Origin: Rhipicephalus microplus
Lineage: Eukaryota > Arthropoda > Arachnida > Ixodida > Ixodidae
Assembly: GCF_043290135.1 (NCBI RefSeq)
Contig: NC_134707.1
Span: 75,326,508-75,390,507, forward strand
Length of the DNA: 64,000 nt
Direction of reading: 5' to 3'
Under the pieces are notes generated by a model. The model saw only the letters and a list, made by a program, of their open reading frames with translations. It searched no databases and was not told the DNA's origin. Below are positions 41,607-52,679 of this stretch, piece by piece (the stretch's first letter is position 1; the number at the start of each line of letters is the position of its first letter). The position numbers and the translations under genes are program-made.

Positions 41607-42866
41607 GTGGTTGCTGTACGACGAACTATCGAAGATCCTCCGACGATGACGACGCTGCGACGGAGCTTTCCGAACACAACGTCAACCAGGCAAAGCCCTG
41701 GCGGCGAAACCTCACTTACCGAAGGTGACTTGACTCCTAAATCACCTGACTTGGAAGGCGTCGTCGAAGGCAGTCAGCATCTGTTGGTCACCCAAAATAT
41801 TTGCGTCGCAAGAGGAATTGCAGAGCAGCGGGGAGGCAAAGCAACGGTTATGCTCACGAGTTTCAGCAATGAGTACAAACATGTGAACAAAGGAACAACA
41901 GTCGCATACATCGAAGAAATTGTCGAAGCCACCAGTGCTTCCGCCCTCACCGATTCTGCGGAACCTGCTCAAAGGAACCAAGCCCTTTTCATAGCTTTCG
42001 ATGTCAATCTCAGACTTCCGAACCATAAGCAAGAACAGCTCAAAGCCCTGCTCCTGCAATACGAAGATTGCCTTTCGTCGTCATAAAAAATTCGGCAGAC
42101 CCCGATCACGAAACATCGCATTATAACTGAAGAAAATGCCCGACCACGCCGTCAGAGTCTGTACAGGGTTTTGACGCGAGAACGTGAGGCCATGAAGAGA
42201 CAAGTTGATGAATTGCTGCGGGATGACATTATCCAGCCGTTCAAGAGTTCATGTGCATCCTCCGTGGAGTTAGTGAAGGAAAAGGATACGACCCTACGTT
42301 TCTGCGTCGATTATCGCCGCCTGAACAAAATCACAGGAAAGGACGTGTATCCTTTCCCACGAATAGACAACGCACTTGATCGGCTCCATAACGCCAAGTA
42401 CTTTTCGTCAATGGACCTCAAGACTGGCTATTGGCAAATCGAAGTCGACGAAAGTGACCGAGAGAAGACGGTGTTTATAAAACCGGATGGTCTCTTCGAG
42501 TTTAAGCTGATGCCCTTCGGTCTTCGCTAAGCGCCTGCAACTTTTCAACGTGTCATGGATACAGTTCTGGCAGGACTGAAGTGGCAGACTTGCCTTGTGT
42601 ACTTGGACGACGTCGTCGTGTTTTCCTCGAGTTTCGACGAGCATCTTCGGCGCCCTGAAGCTGTACTTCAAGCCATCAAGACGTTCGGACTCACACTGAA
42701 GCCAAAAAAGTGCAGATTTGCGTACGAGCAGCTCTTGTTTCTGGGGCACGTTATTAGCAAGTCTGGAGTTCGTCCCGATCCACAGAAAACAGCCGCCATC
42801 GCCGACTTCCCGCCACCCACTGCCAAGAAGGCGGTGCGCCGAGATCTAGGCCTGTGCGCCTATTAG
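41607..42866 (+). pseudogene. Gypsy-2 pol: linker and reverse transcriptase
   Basis: All blocks share one frame but are cut by TAA 42084, TAA 42528 and TAG 42864. Linker: QHLLVTQNICVARGIAEQ. RT: FCVDYRRLNKITGKDVYPFP, FSSMDLKTGYWQIEVDESDR, KLMPFGL, then YLDDVVVFSS with intact catalytic residues, and KKCRFAYEQLLFLGHV. The stop at 42528 sits where the family has the Asn of CNAPATF. The stop at 42864 sits at the second Tyr of LCAYYRRF (TAC to TAG). Confidence 0.9.
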
Positions 42867-42875
42867 AGGCGGTTC

Positions 42876-44718
42876 GTGAAAAACTTCCTCCGCATCACCA
42901 ATCCTCTTACTAACCTTACCAAGGCCGACGTGGAGTTCAAGTGGGAAACGCCACAGGAACACGCTTTCCAGGAGCCTAAACATCGCCTCCAGACGCCTCC
43001 GTTACTTGCCCATTTCGACGAATTCGCTGAGACAAAAATACACACTGACGCAAACAACGTATTTCTTGGCGCCGTTCTTGTGCAGAGGGCTGACGGACTT
43101 GAAAGGGTTATTAGTTACGCCAGCCGATCGCTATCCAAAACAGAAGCCAATTATTTCACAACAGAAAAGGTGTGCCTCACCATCATCTGGGCTACGTCGA
43201 AATTTCGCCCCTACCTCTACGCTAGGCCCTTCAAAGTTGTGAGCGACCAGCACGCCTTGTGTTGGCTAGCCACCTTAAAAGACCCTTCAGGTCGCCTCGC
43301 ACGATGGAGCCTGAGACTTCAAGAATGTGACATTTTCGTCATTTACAAGTCCGGCAAGAAACACTCCGACGCCGACTGTCTCTCTCGTGCGCCTGTCGAC
43401 CAACCACCACCCGACGACCCCAATGACGACTACTTCTTGGGAACGATAACTACCGACGACTTCGCTGAACGACAGCGGGACGACCCGGAACTTAAGGCCC
43501 TAATAGAATACCTCGAAGGCAGCACCGCCGAAGTCCCGAAGGTAGTCATGCGCGCACTTGCGTCGTTCTACCTGCGAAACGGTCTTCTACAAAAGAATAA
43601 CTTTTCACCGCTTCGAGCTAAGTACCTCCTTGTGGTGCCTTCAGCTCTGCGGCCAGAACTCCTGCAGACCCTGCAGGACGATCCGATGGCAGGGCACCTC
43701 GGCGTTTCTCGCACGCTCGCGCGGATACAAGTAAGGTACTACTGGCCACGTCTTACCACCGACGTCACTCGTTATGTGAGAAGATGCCGGGACTGTCAGC
43801 GACGCAAGACACCGCCGACAAGGTCCGCGGTACTTTTGCAGCCAAATAAACCACCTTGCCGACCTTTCCAGCAGATTGATATGGACCTACTGGGGCCGTT
43901 CCCGACGTCGGCTTTCGCAAACAAGTGGATCGTGGTAGCTACCGACAACCTCACCCGCTACGCCAAGACAAAAGCCCTTCCTAACGGCCGTGCATTCGAT
44001 TTAGCTAAGATCTTCGTCGAAAATATCGTCCTACGTCACAGCGCCCCGGAGGTCCTTATCACCGACAGAGGAACGGCATTTACTGTCCACTTAACTCAAG
44101 CGATCTTGGCAAACAGCCAGACAAACCTCCACCGGATGACAGAGTACCACCCACAGACCAACGGCCTCACCGAGCGGCTTAACAAGACGATCGCCGACAT
44201 GCTGGCAATGCACGTCGATGTTGCACACAAGACGTGGGACGCGATCCTTCCGTACGTGACCTTCGCATACAACACAGTGGTGCAGGAGACAGCGCAGATA
44301 TCTCTATACAAATTAGTCTACGGAACGAGCCCGGCAAGCACGCTCGATGCCATGCTACCCAACGTTTGACGAAGAAAACCTCGATGTGAGTGAGTACCTT
44401 CAACGCGCCGAAGAAGCCCGACAACTCGCGCGTCTCCGTATCAAGAATCAACAGATGATCGACAACCGCCGTTACAATCTTCGACGACGCTTAGTGGAAC
44501 ACCTGCCCGGTGAACGTGTTTGGGTGTAGACGCCGATACGCCGACGTGGACTAAGTGAAAAGCTTCTGCGACGGTACTTCGGACCACACAGGGTGGTTCG
44601 ACGTCTCGGCCCACTTGATTACGAAGTTGTCCCCGATGGCACCACGAACTCTCAACGACGCCGATCGCGACCTGAAGTCTTCCATGTCGCGCGCCTCAAG
44701 CCGTTTCATGCACCTTAA
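42876..44718 (+). pseudogene. Gypsy-2 pol: RNase H and integrase
   Basis: 497 codons are open to 44369. RNase H has the first Asp (KIHTDANNVFLG) and the late Asp (VVSDQHALCWL), but the Glu motif reads EKVCLTIIW where EKECL is expected. Integrase has the zinc module (GHLGVSRTLARIQVRYYWP ... CRDCQRRK) and a complete DDE triad (VVATDNLTRY, ITDRGTAF, NGLTERLNKT). A frameshift at about 44365 moves the C-terminal domain to another frame (44370-44718), with a TAG at 44527 before the LLRRYFGPHRVV motif. This is the only integrase in the window with all three catalytic residues. Confidence 0.9.
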
Positions 44719-44840
44719 CAAACTGAAACAATGTTTTTGTATTATTGCTCTATCGTAATTTATTCATTGCACTTTCTTGCATTATTGTACATTAATCTTA
44801 GTTAAAGCATCGGGATGATGCCTTTTTAAGAGGGGGGCAA

Positions 44841-45229
44841 TGTCACGTTCTATTTCTCAAGTTTTGTTATCGCCCCAAAACACTACACAATTTTCAGTGC
44901 AAACCACGCCTGCAGTTTTCGAGAAGTTTCCGGACTTTAGTAGATCATTTCGATAAGATCACGCCTACTCTGCGAACTGTACAGATTATTCTGGAACCTA
45001 CGCCACCGCCAGCGATAACGCTAGAACATTCAATAGCATGAGTATAAATGCCGACGCGCTTCACCGTTTGTCTGTAGTTCATCGAAGGCCAACGGTCCGT
45101 TCGCCGCTATCAGTCTAAAACTGCTACTGTAATCGGACTTTCTGTTTACCGGGCACAGGTTCGTCCAAATAAACAGTTAAATTCCAACGCAAAGTCTCCT
45201 CTCTTCGGCCTTGTCACGACCCTGTGACA
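44841..45229 (+). repeat. Gypsy-2 3' LTR
   Basis: 389 bp, TGTCACGTTC ... CCTGTGACA, with TATAAAT at 45043 and AATAAA at 45168. LINE B sequence (TATATTCAATAG) follows immediately. The same LINE sequence is found in copy A at 34385. Confidence 0.92.
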
Positions 45230-45405
45230 TTATATTCAATAGCGTCGTCCCCTTCTAGCATAGCACCTTGAGCTGTAGTTATAAACCTCTGCTCTAGGCT
45301 CGTCTCATTTGTTAGGGAGTATCGATGGTTCCAAAACTTCGCAGCCGCCTTTCTATCCTTCTTTTGTACTTCTGCCAGCCACTGAGCTCCCTTTCTTCTA
45401 ATATT

Positions 45406-46450
45406 TTAATTTATCAGAATGTCTGCATCCCTTCTACAGCTTAGAAATACTTTCCATTTTCTTCCAACAACATCTGTCGGTTCACCACACTGCTTAGCAT
45501 GTCTGTGTTCCCTAGAGGCTTCCTGGCATTTTGCTATGGCTCTCTTAATTTCTTCATCCCACCAACTCTTGTGTGTGTGTCTTCTTTTCCTCGGTGACTT
45601 GTCACGTGTCTTAGCAAGCTGTAGCTCAAACAGTCTAATTAGACTCGTGTATGTCCGCACTGTTTTATCAACCTTCGTGATTAATTTCTCAAATTATTTA
45701 GTATCTATTTCTATTTGGCTTTATTAATGAATTTTTTTCTGTAGCTGCTCATCTTGTCTCCTTCCCACTTTCACTGTTCTTCCAAAACTTAGCTTGATAC
45801 GTTTGCGATCACTATCCAGACTTCTGGTGCCACATTTACCTATGTGATTTCCTTTGAGCCTATCATACATCCTAAGGGACATCAGTGCGTAATCTATCGT
45901 AGACTGAAGCCTTTCTACTCCCAGTTTATTTGCCCTTCACACTTCTTGGTAGTGTTGCAAGTGATCAAATCATGCCTTTCACACAATCCAAGATCATTTT
46001 GCCTCTTGGGTCGGTATACCCATCTATATCTTCTATGTGCGCATTCATAACTCCTTCTATAATAATCCCGCACTCTCCTCCTAATTCCTGAATTTCCTTT
46101 GATATACACACTACCATTGCCTGGTTTTCCTATCTGGCCTTTGCTCCCGTCCACAAGTACACCAACCCAATGAGTGTAATTTACCCTGCCACTTTTCCTT
46201 TTAGCCATAATTGTTCCTTGCGCACGTGCTTGACCCTTTGCCAGTCTGTACTTTTATGAATGAATGCTTCAATACTACCGCCCTTTGTGTTGCCTTCTCT
46301 TCTATTACAATATTCCCACGTGTAGTCCGGACTGTTAAGAGGTTATTCTGTGTCCCTAATATGTGTTTCTACAAAACCGTATTCCATCCGCCTCTCCTCC
46401 TTTAGCTGTTCTTCTATCTCTTCCCACTTCAGCCTGCTCCTGCCACCCTG
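45406..46450 (-). pseudogene. LINE B ORF2 N-terminal part (endonuclease and linker)
   Basis: Minus-strand blocks: AGGRSRLKWEEIEEQLKEER and YGFVETHIRDTE (46450-46340), an intermediate region with several frameshifts, CERHDLITCNTTKKCEGQIN (about 45990-45915), and the basic linker SWWDEEIKRAIAKCQEASRE (45660-45406). It is homologous to copies A and C block by block. No continuous frame remains. Confidence 0.78.
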
Positions 46451-46599
46451 CATGCTAATGTACCCGAAGTCTGAAATGGCTCGGCCCTCGTGGCTACGTC
46501 TATTTCTGCCCCGGACTCTACCTATCTTAGATCTTGGTGCCACTTTGGATTCGTATCTGTCCATACATCCTCTCAAAGAGTATGCCTGGTTGTTTTCCT

Positions 46600-47471
46600 C
46601 GTTACTAGCTATCCTGCACCCCGACGGGCCCGCTTGCTCCCCAAAAAGCTATTGCGCGTCTTGCAAGTCACCAACCCACCTCATGACTTAGCCGCCCATC
46701 GAAGTGAATTTTTCTTGGTTGAAAACCACCCCACCTATGCACCTCTCTGTTTATTTCCACCACCTCAAAGCATTTCTCTCGACTCATCTGCCATATCTCT
46801 TGGTTTGCGTTGCGTTGACAACTGCTCTTTGCAGGTTGCTATCACGCACCGGTACCTCCGGCATCGTGCATATCACTACCTGTACCTGAGGAGAAGTGGT
46901 GCGCCTGTCATCGACGTCTTTCGCCAGTGTGGTCGCTAGTCCTGCCGCATCTTGATTTAGGACATCGTTTAAACCACCTGAAGTTATCGCGAGGTTTCGT
47001 CTATCAGCTATAGTTTTGAGTTTTGCGCTCGGTTGCCTCATGACCACTTCCAGCTTGCGTCTTGTGAACGTCCCTACTGCAACCCTCCTTGTCACCTCTT
47101 ACTCTTTCTTTGATTGAACCTGCACGTTGATTTAAATTCGTGTCCCCGGCGATTATTACATGCTGCGACTTTTCAGCTGGGGCACCCTGCACTTGCGAGC
47201 TACTTGCACCTATGACGCCGGCTGCTTTGTCACCTCCCAGCCCCCCCCCCCCCCAATTCTTCGCTGAAGCTGAGCCTTGCGACAATCGAACCGGCTGAAC
47301 CCGTTTTTTCCAAACTTGCTTGCTCTTTTTTCTCCGCCGTTCTGGTTGCCTCTCTGCCACCCCTTTTTTCACCTTGGCTAGTGCTTCCTTGGCGGATTTC
47401 AGCCTGAGATCGGCAAGGCACGTGCGACCAGCTTCCAGTGGACGCAAGCCTACGGCGCATGACCGGCCCAC
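46600..47471 (-). pseudogene. LINE B ORF1, SGNH-esterase-like domain
   Basis: On the minus strand, after a basic Lys/Arg-rich region (47471-47190), comes HVIIAGDTNLNQRAGSIKER, the position of the SGNH/GDSL block I, where the nucleophile Ser would be in GDS; Thr stands there in this copy. Further on come RRNLAITSGGLNDVLNQDAA (block III-like, GGxND) and VVICTMPEVPVRD. The C-terminus (about 46700-46600) has an HFDGRLSHEVGW-like segment with the expected DG..H. Esterase-type ORF1 is known from CR1-group LINEs. At least two frameshifts are present. Confidence 0.7.
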
Positions 47472-47711
47472 TGCATCACCGTCGAATCATATCATCGCCG
47501 GCTGCCCTGCCCTTTCCTGGACAAAAAGCCTACATAACAGAAGACTGCGGCGCATCGTCCCTCAGTGTGGCAGCAGTGTTTGCGGCTTGTGTGCGCTCCA
47601 CTCACCCCGTTCTTCCTACCCAGGTTGGTGAATTGAACTAGCGTTCTGTTAGACTAGCTTCTTTTGCTGTAAGCACTGCTGCCCTCAGGTTGTTTGTGAT
47701 AGTCCTTAGAC

Positions 47712-48361
47712 ATGCCAACGAACGCTGAGCTGGCGAAAGAAATCGAAGTGTTTCAAGTTGAAATGGCCGAGATGCGCGAAAGTATGAAGTTACTGAATGA
47801 GATCTGTGAAGGCGCGAAAAAGGAAAACGAAATTTTGATCAAAGAAAACAAGTCTCTGAAGGTTAAAAACAAGGAGTTGGCTAAACGCCTAAGCGAACTT
47901 GAACAGTATTCACCCTCTAACAACGTTGAAATAAGAGGTGTGCCTGTCCGAAAGCATGAGAACTGCCTTCAGATCGTGCAGGAAATCGGGAACAAAGCAA
48001 AATGCCCTGTCGCGGCAGCGGACATTGACATCGTTCATCGTGTCCCCGTCAAGAAAGGAATACCACACATAATTGCTCGATTCTGTACAAGAGCCAAGAG
48101 GGCCGAATTCTGTGAAAAAGCACGGAAGGCACGTTTAAACACTTCCAACATTGGATTTCAATCTCAAAAAGATGAGCCCATTTTTATCAACGACCACCTC
48201 ACTCCAGAAAAAAACGACTGTTCGCGCAGGCTCTGACCCTAAAGAAAGAAAAAAACTGGAAGTACCTCTGGACAGACAACGGTATTATCAAGGCTAGGAA
48301 AACCGACAACAGTAAAGTGCACCGCATCGCTGACACGGATGACCTAACAATCATATCGTAG
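47712..48361 (+). pseudogene. CR1-like LINE ORF1 (coiled coil plus RRM-like domain), one frameshift
   Basis: Starts ATG 47712. Residues about 5-70 are a Lys/Glu-rich coiled coil (KEIEVFQVEMAEMRESMKLL), followed by LEQYSPSNNVEIRGVPVRK and the L1-ORF1-like RNA-binding module (IDIVHRVPVKKGIPHIIARF). The open frame ends at 48236. A missing base near 48210 shifts it, after which the family-like C-terminus (KYLWTDNGIIKARK) is open to TAG 48359-48361. The product would trimerise and bind the element RNA. Confidence 0.85.
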
Positions 48362-48398
48362 GCCTGCCGACTGATTAAGGAACACTTTTGGTTTCATT

Positions 48399-51268
48399 AT
48401 GGCTTCTAATATGCTCTCTTGCGCTGAAGCAAAACATCTTCTTGAGCAAACACCCGCATTCTCGCTCGTGCATTTTAACACTCGTAGCCTTCGAGGGCAT
48501 TATGACGACCTTGTAGCCTTCCTTTCCATTGTCGAACACTCATTTTCCGTAATTTGCCTATCAGAAACGTGGCTGTCGGCAGACGAAGGGCATCTGTATG
48601 CTTTGCCAGGCTATGAATCCGAATATTGTCACCGTGTCACAAATCCTGGTGGCGGATCTGCAGTCCTAATAACTTCATCAATACCATACAAACGCCGTCA
48701 GGATCTGTTTTTTGACATTAATTGTGAGTCTGTTTGGCTTGAAGTAGAATCTTCTGCTCTGCCATTGAACAATCGTCATACAGTCATTGCATCCATCTAC
48801 CGTTCTCCCTCATCCTCGAATTCCGAGTTTTGCGTGCAGCTTGAAAGAATCCTTGCTACTCTAACCCTGGAAAACAAAAACATTATTATTTGCGGTGACG
48901 TAAACATAAATATCCTTGATACTAACACTCCAGTTTGTTTGGAATATGTTCGCTGTTTTCTTAGTTTTGGCCTACAATCTCTGATTCACTCCCCGACTAG
49001 ATGTGATATGAATGGGTCTAACACATTAATCGACCATGTACTGTCAAATATCTTTGCTGATTCGAAGTCCGGGGTTATTGACTATTTATTCACCGACCAC
49101 TATCCTGTATTTTTCTGTCTTGATGCCTGTATTCCCATAAAAAATAAGCATAATACCAAGACAGTATTCAACTCAGCGGAATTTGTTGAGATAGTGCGTA
49201 ATGCTAACTGGGACTTTGTAGCACAAGAAGAATGTGGCGAGGAAGCGTTTAATGAATTTTCGGCAAAAATAAGCGCATTCATTGCAGAATGCACAACCAC
49301 AAGTACCGTCATACATTGGTTTCGCACGCCTAGAAACCCATGGATAACACCTGGTCTCTTGCATTCCATATCTAAAAAGGAAAACATGCGAAGGAAATTA
49401 AAATCTCAGCCTTCAAACAGCTCTCTAAAAACGCGCTTAAAAAGATATTCAAATCTACTTTCAATGCTGCTCAAGAGGGCCAAACGCGAGTATTATGAAA
49501 AACAAATAGATAAGAACGGTAATGATACCAGGAAAAGCTGGCAGCTAATAAAAAAATTCTTGAACAGCAGCGAGACCACATGCTTATCAAAAATAACGGT
49601 TGACGGACGTTCCCTTACCGAGCCACTCGATATCGCTAATGCTTTCAGTGATACTTTTGCATCAAATTTTCCCGATTCACTAGTTGACCTTCATTTTCCC
49701 ATTCTATCTCGTTCACATCAGTCTTTTTATTTACGTCCTACATCTGCAGACGAGGTCTTTCAAATCATGTCATCTCTTAAAACCAAAGGGCCAGGCTTAG
49801 ATTCCATTCACCCGTCTAAGATAAAGCTCGTGGCACGTGAACTGTCTCCTATTTTAGCTGAAATAATTAACAAATTGTTCAAAGCAGGTGCATTTCCTGA
49901 TGCTTTAAAGGTAGGAAAGATAACACCTGTTTTCAAAAAGGGCGATCGTTTGTCAACTAATAATTACCGTCCGATTTGTGTACTTCCTTTCTTTAGCAAA
50001 GTAATTGAAAAGCTTTTTTACTTGCGTTTGATGTGCTATCTGCTTAAATTTAACCTACTCTCTCCCCACCAATTTGGTTTTCGACCTGACTACTCGACAG
50101 AGCTCGCCTTGCTCAGCTTTACTGACCGAATTAAACAAGCCATAGACAATGGATTACTTACTGGGGCAGTTTTTATTGATCTCACGAAGGCTTTCGACAC
50201 AATTAACCACCGGATCCTTCTGTGTAAACTTGAATCTTTCGGAATTGTGGGTCCCGCTTTGCAGTTCATTCGCAATTACTTAACAAATCGCTCACAGGTA
50301 GTTTATGTCAATAACATTGCGTCATCTTCTAAGCCAGTTACCATGGGCGTCCCTCAAGGTTCAATCTTAGGCCCTCTTCTATTCCTACTTTTTATTAACG
50401 ACCTACCTAGTTCCCTTAATCATACTAACTGTCTTCTTTACGCCGATGACACTACTATTTTTTCATCCCAGAAAACAACTGCTGAACTTGAAAGTAGCTT
50501 AAACTCCGATCTCTGTAATATTTATCAATGGTGTGTTAACAATCATCTTTATATGAATCCCTCTAAAACTACATTTGTGGTGTTTTCATCCGCACAGAAC
50601 ACATTTCCCTCACCAGTTTCCGTATCTCTTAACAACCATATTATTTCCGTATCGGATCATGTGAAGTTCTTAGGCGTAATACTAGACAAGCATTTGAAAT
50701 ATAACTATCATGTACTCTCAATATTAAAAAAGCTTCTTTTGGCATTCATGTTCTCATTAAAGCCCGCCCTTATTTTCAGTCACGCATTATTTTATCATTA
50801 TACTATGCATATATTCATAGCCATCTTTCCTATTGCATTTCATCCTGGGGTAATACATATGCCAGTCACCTGGAGCCCCTTCTACATCTTCAGAAACGGG
50901 CACTACGTCTGATCGCCTTCGCTCCATTTCAATCGCCTTCTACGCCACTCTTTATTTATTTTTCCGTGCTTCCAATTAATCTTTTGTTCACTCTAAAGTT
51001 AGCTATATTGATGTACCGCCTCATTTATCATGGTCTATGTGTTTCAGGGCTATCCACACAACATCTTGTCAATACTAATAACACCAGGTTTTCAGCCTGT
51101 CACAATTTCCTTCTCCCTAAAATGCGTAGCAATTATGGAAAACTAACTCTTAAATTTACAGGTGTATCCGTATGGAACAACATACCACTTGAAATAAAGT
51201 TATGTCCCACATTCTATTCGTTTCGCAAAATGTTTAAAGAGTACCTAATCACAAAACGTGTTTTCTAA
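48399..51268 (+). pseudogene. CR1-like LINE ORF2 (AP endonuclease and reverse transcriptase), one frameshift
   Basis: 837 codons are open from ATG 48399. The endonuclease has FNTRSLRGHYDDL, LSETWLSADE (catalytic Glu), IICGDVNINI and DYLFTDHYPVFF (SDH motif with Thr for Ser; the catalytic Asp and His are kept). RT has GPGLDSIHPSKIK, VFIDLTKAFDTINHRILL, GVPQGSILGPLLFLLFINDL and catalytic YADD at 50439-50450. A frameshift at about 50730-50740 (T-rich run) moves the C-terminal domain (LYYAYIHSHLSYCISSWGN ... NYGKLTLKFTGVSVWNNIP) to another frame, which stays open to 51268. All catalytic residues appear present. Confidence 0.9.
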
Positions 51269-51540
51269 ACTCTGCCGTCGTGCCTCACTCCTAATTTTAG
51301 TATTTCTTTTACTCACTATACCACTTGCTGTTGCACAGAACTTTTCTTGCCTTGTTATTATAAAATTTTAACCATTCTTTGTTTAATTCGTACAAAGTGT
51401 TTTTCACTGCTTGCTGCATTGTTATCGCAATTTACTTATTCTCTAACGGAAGTCCCCCCGACAGTTTTCTAACTTCGGGACCTCCTCTGTACTGTAGAAT
51501 TTTATTCATGTAATGTATGCATTCCTGAAATAAAGTTTGA

Positions 51541-51563
51541 TTGAAGATTGAAGATTGAAGATT
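51541..51563 (+). repeat. 3' terminal heptamer array of the CR1-like LINE
   Basis: Three and a fraction copies of ATTGAAG directly after the polyadenylation signal. CR1-group LINEs end in short tandem repeats of this sort and usually insert without clean target duplications. None was seen here. Confidence 0.8.
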
Positions 51564-51785
51564 GTCTCCCATTGTCGTCGTTTTCCCATGCTCTGTCGCC
51601 AATGGAGTCTTGAACTCAGTGACGCTCATCAGCAGTTCAATCTGGGCAACCATCATTTTCTTCATTTTTTCTTTGACCTTGCATTGCCTACACCTCGCGT
51701 CAGCCTCCTCTTCATTCGATTCTGCACTTGGGTTCATTTTCAAACCCACCCCGCATCCTGAACACTTTACAGCCTTATTAACCAT
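51564..51785 (-). pseudogene. LINE B ORF1 N-terminal fragment (zinc ribbon)
   Basis: Minus-strand start MVNKAVKCSGCGVGLKMNPS, then an acidic stretch and ARCRQCKVKEKMKKMM: two Cys pairs (KCSGC, RCRQC) that could bind one zinc, followed by a short helix. The CR1-like LINE interrupts it after about 74 codons. The rest of ORF1 continues beyond the insertion (from 47471 downward). Confidence 0.65.
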
Positions 51786-51813
51786 GTGTTTCTGTCACCA
51801 ATTGTCCTTATGA

Positions 51814-52289
51814 CTTGTCTCACTCGATAATTACAAAACATGATCTCTGCCCTACGAGAAGGGAAAGTCTAAGCTCTACTACAAATTTTCTTGTTCAAAG
51901 TACGTGCACCTCCCCCACGGTGTGGCAACAAAAAAAACACAAAAAAACAAACACACACTTACGCACAAACTAGTAAATACTTGGTGACTGACCCCCGAAA
52001 AAGCAATACAATGTAATAAGTGCTACAAAGGTTTTAAATGCTGCCTAATTAATTATAACGGCAAGCTCAAAACATGCAAAACCACTCATCTGCGCTATCA
52101 ATTGGGAGCGCTCACAAAACACGTCCATTCACCGTGCCAGACCGTACAAGGACCCATACAAGCAACGCCATCTATTGAGCAAATAGACTAGAGGTGTTTA
52201 TATACTACATACAGAAGAGAGAACGACCCATGGCCTAAGGAGCTTCGCCCATACAAGAGCCAACCACTAAACTAACGAGCACAGGAAAC
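51814..52289. other. Spacer, possibly LINE B 5' UTR; includes a repeat head
   Basis: 51814-52130 has no recognised feature. 52150-52250, on the minus strand, carries GGGCGAAGCTCCTTAGGCC followed by sequence with GATGGCGTTGCTTGTATGG, a head like those at 12.6 and 52.68 kb but without a satellite. Confidence 0.45.
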
Positions 52290-52678
52290 GAAAAAAAATC
52301 ATATCTACGGATTGAAGGATGAATAGTGTGTTGAAGGTCAGTGGGTTTCATTGGTAAACAATGAATCGTCCGTCCATCCTTCCGCTGGCGGCGTTTGTCT
52401 GTCCATCTGTACATTCGTTCGTCTGTCTGCCCATTCCTCCGTTTGCCTTTCTACCTGTCTATTTGTCCATTCGTCCATCTATCCGTCTATTCTTCTATCT
52501 ATCCGTTCGGCAATCCATCTAGTGAACAATCAAACGACCGCCATATCGCACCTCTTCACCATATGTTCATCATGCACAAGTACCGGTATCTAGCGGCATC
52601 CCAAGAACTAAACGAGAGGTGGCTGCCTAATACATACATTGAGGACGCACAACCCCCGGCCTAAGGAGCTTCGCCCCT
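52290..52678 (-). repeat. Satellite-bearing repeat, copy 5, most complete
   Basis: On the minus strand: head GGGGCGAAGCTCCTTAGGCC (from 52678), leader GTTTAGTTCTTGGGATGCCG and GATACCGGTACTTGTGC, then ACATATGGTGAAGAGGTGCG (equivalent to ATATGATGAGAAAATGTGAG at 17.49 kb), a degenerate GGAC/GATA satellite (52520-52355), and the conserved end CACTATTCATCCTTCAATCC plus GTAGATATG (about 52330-52300). It links the separately seen heads and satellites into one repeat about 390 bp long. Confidence 0.7.
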
Positions 52679-52679
52679 A

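Larger units (their letters stand above)
35568..45229 (+). mobile_element. Gypsy-2, Ty3/Gypsy element with a nested LINE in its 5' LTR
   Basis: Plus-strand element: 5' LTR in two pieces (35568-35816 and 40673-40797), PBS at 40800, gag remnant, RT-RNase H-integrase, purine tract AAGAGGGGGGCAA (44828-44840), 3' LTR (44841-45229). The 5' LTR lacks its first about 16 bp: the LINE A sequence GCCTTTGCTC joins LTR sequence at a shared CTC, so the left end is a deletion junction and not an integration boundary. The first two thirds of gag and the protease are deleted. Pol has three in-frame stops and one frameshift, but the integrase triad is intact. Confidence 0.9.
47485..51563 (+). mobile_element. 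CR1-like LINE, nearly intact, inserted in LINE B
   Basis: About 4.1 kb: 5' UTR (about 47485-47711), ORF1 (47712-48361), ORF2 (48399-51268), 3' UTR with AATAAA (51528-51533) and a terminal array of the 7-bp unit ATTGAAG (51541-51563). A short 3' repeat in place of poly(A) and the RT style (GVPQGSILGP, YADDTTIFSS) point to the CR1/L2 group. The only defects seen are one frameshift per ORF. It is the youngest-looking LINE in the window. The 5' boundary with LINE B ORF1 is uncertain by about 20-50 bp. Confidence 0.87.
45230..51813 (-). mobile_element. LINE B (esterase-ORF1 LINE family), interrupted copy
   Basis: Minus-strand copy from the ORF1 N-terminus (51785) to the ORF2 linker, cut at 45230 by the Gypsy-2 LTR. 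A plus-strand CR1-like LINE (about 47485-51563) is inserted in ORF1. Where it overlaps copy A it keeps the uninterrupted SINE target (about 46096-46109). It is the only copy in the window with ORF1. The true 5' end lies beyond 51813 and was not located. Confidence 0.82.

Noticed and set aside
44365..44718. Programmed frameshift in Gypsy-2 pol
   Set aside because: It falls inside the integrase C-terminal region, not at a gag-pol junction, and is followed by an in-frame stop; simple decay is sufficient.
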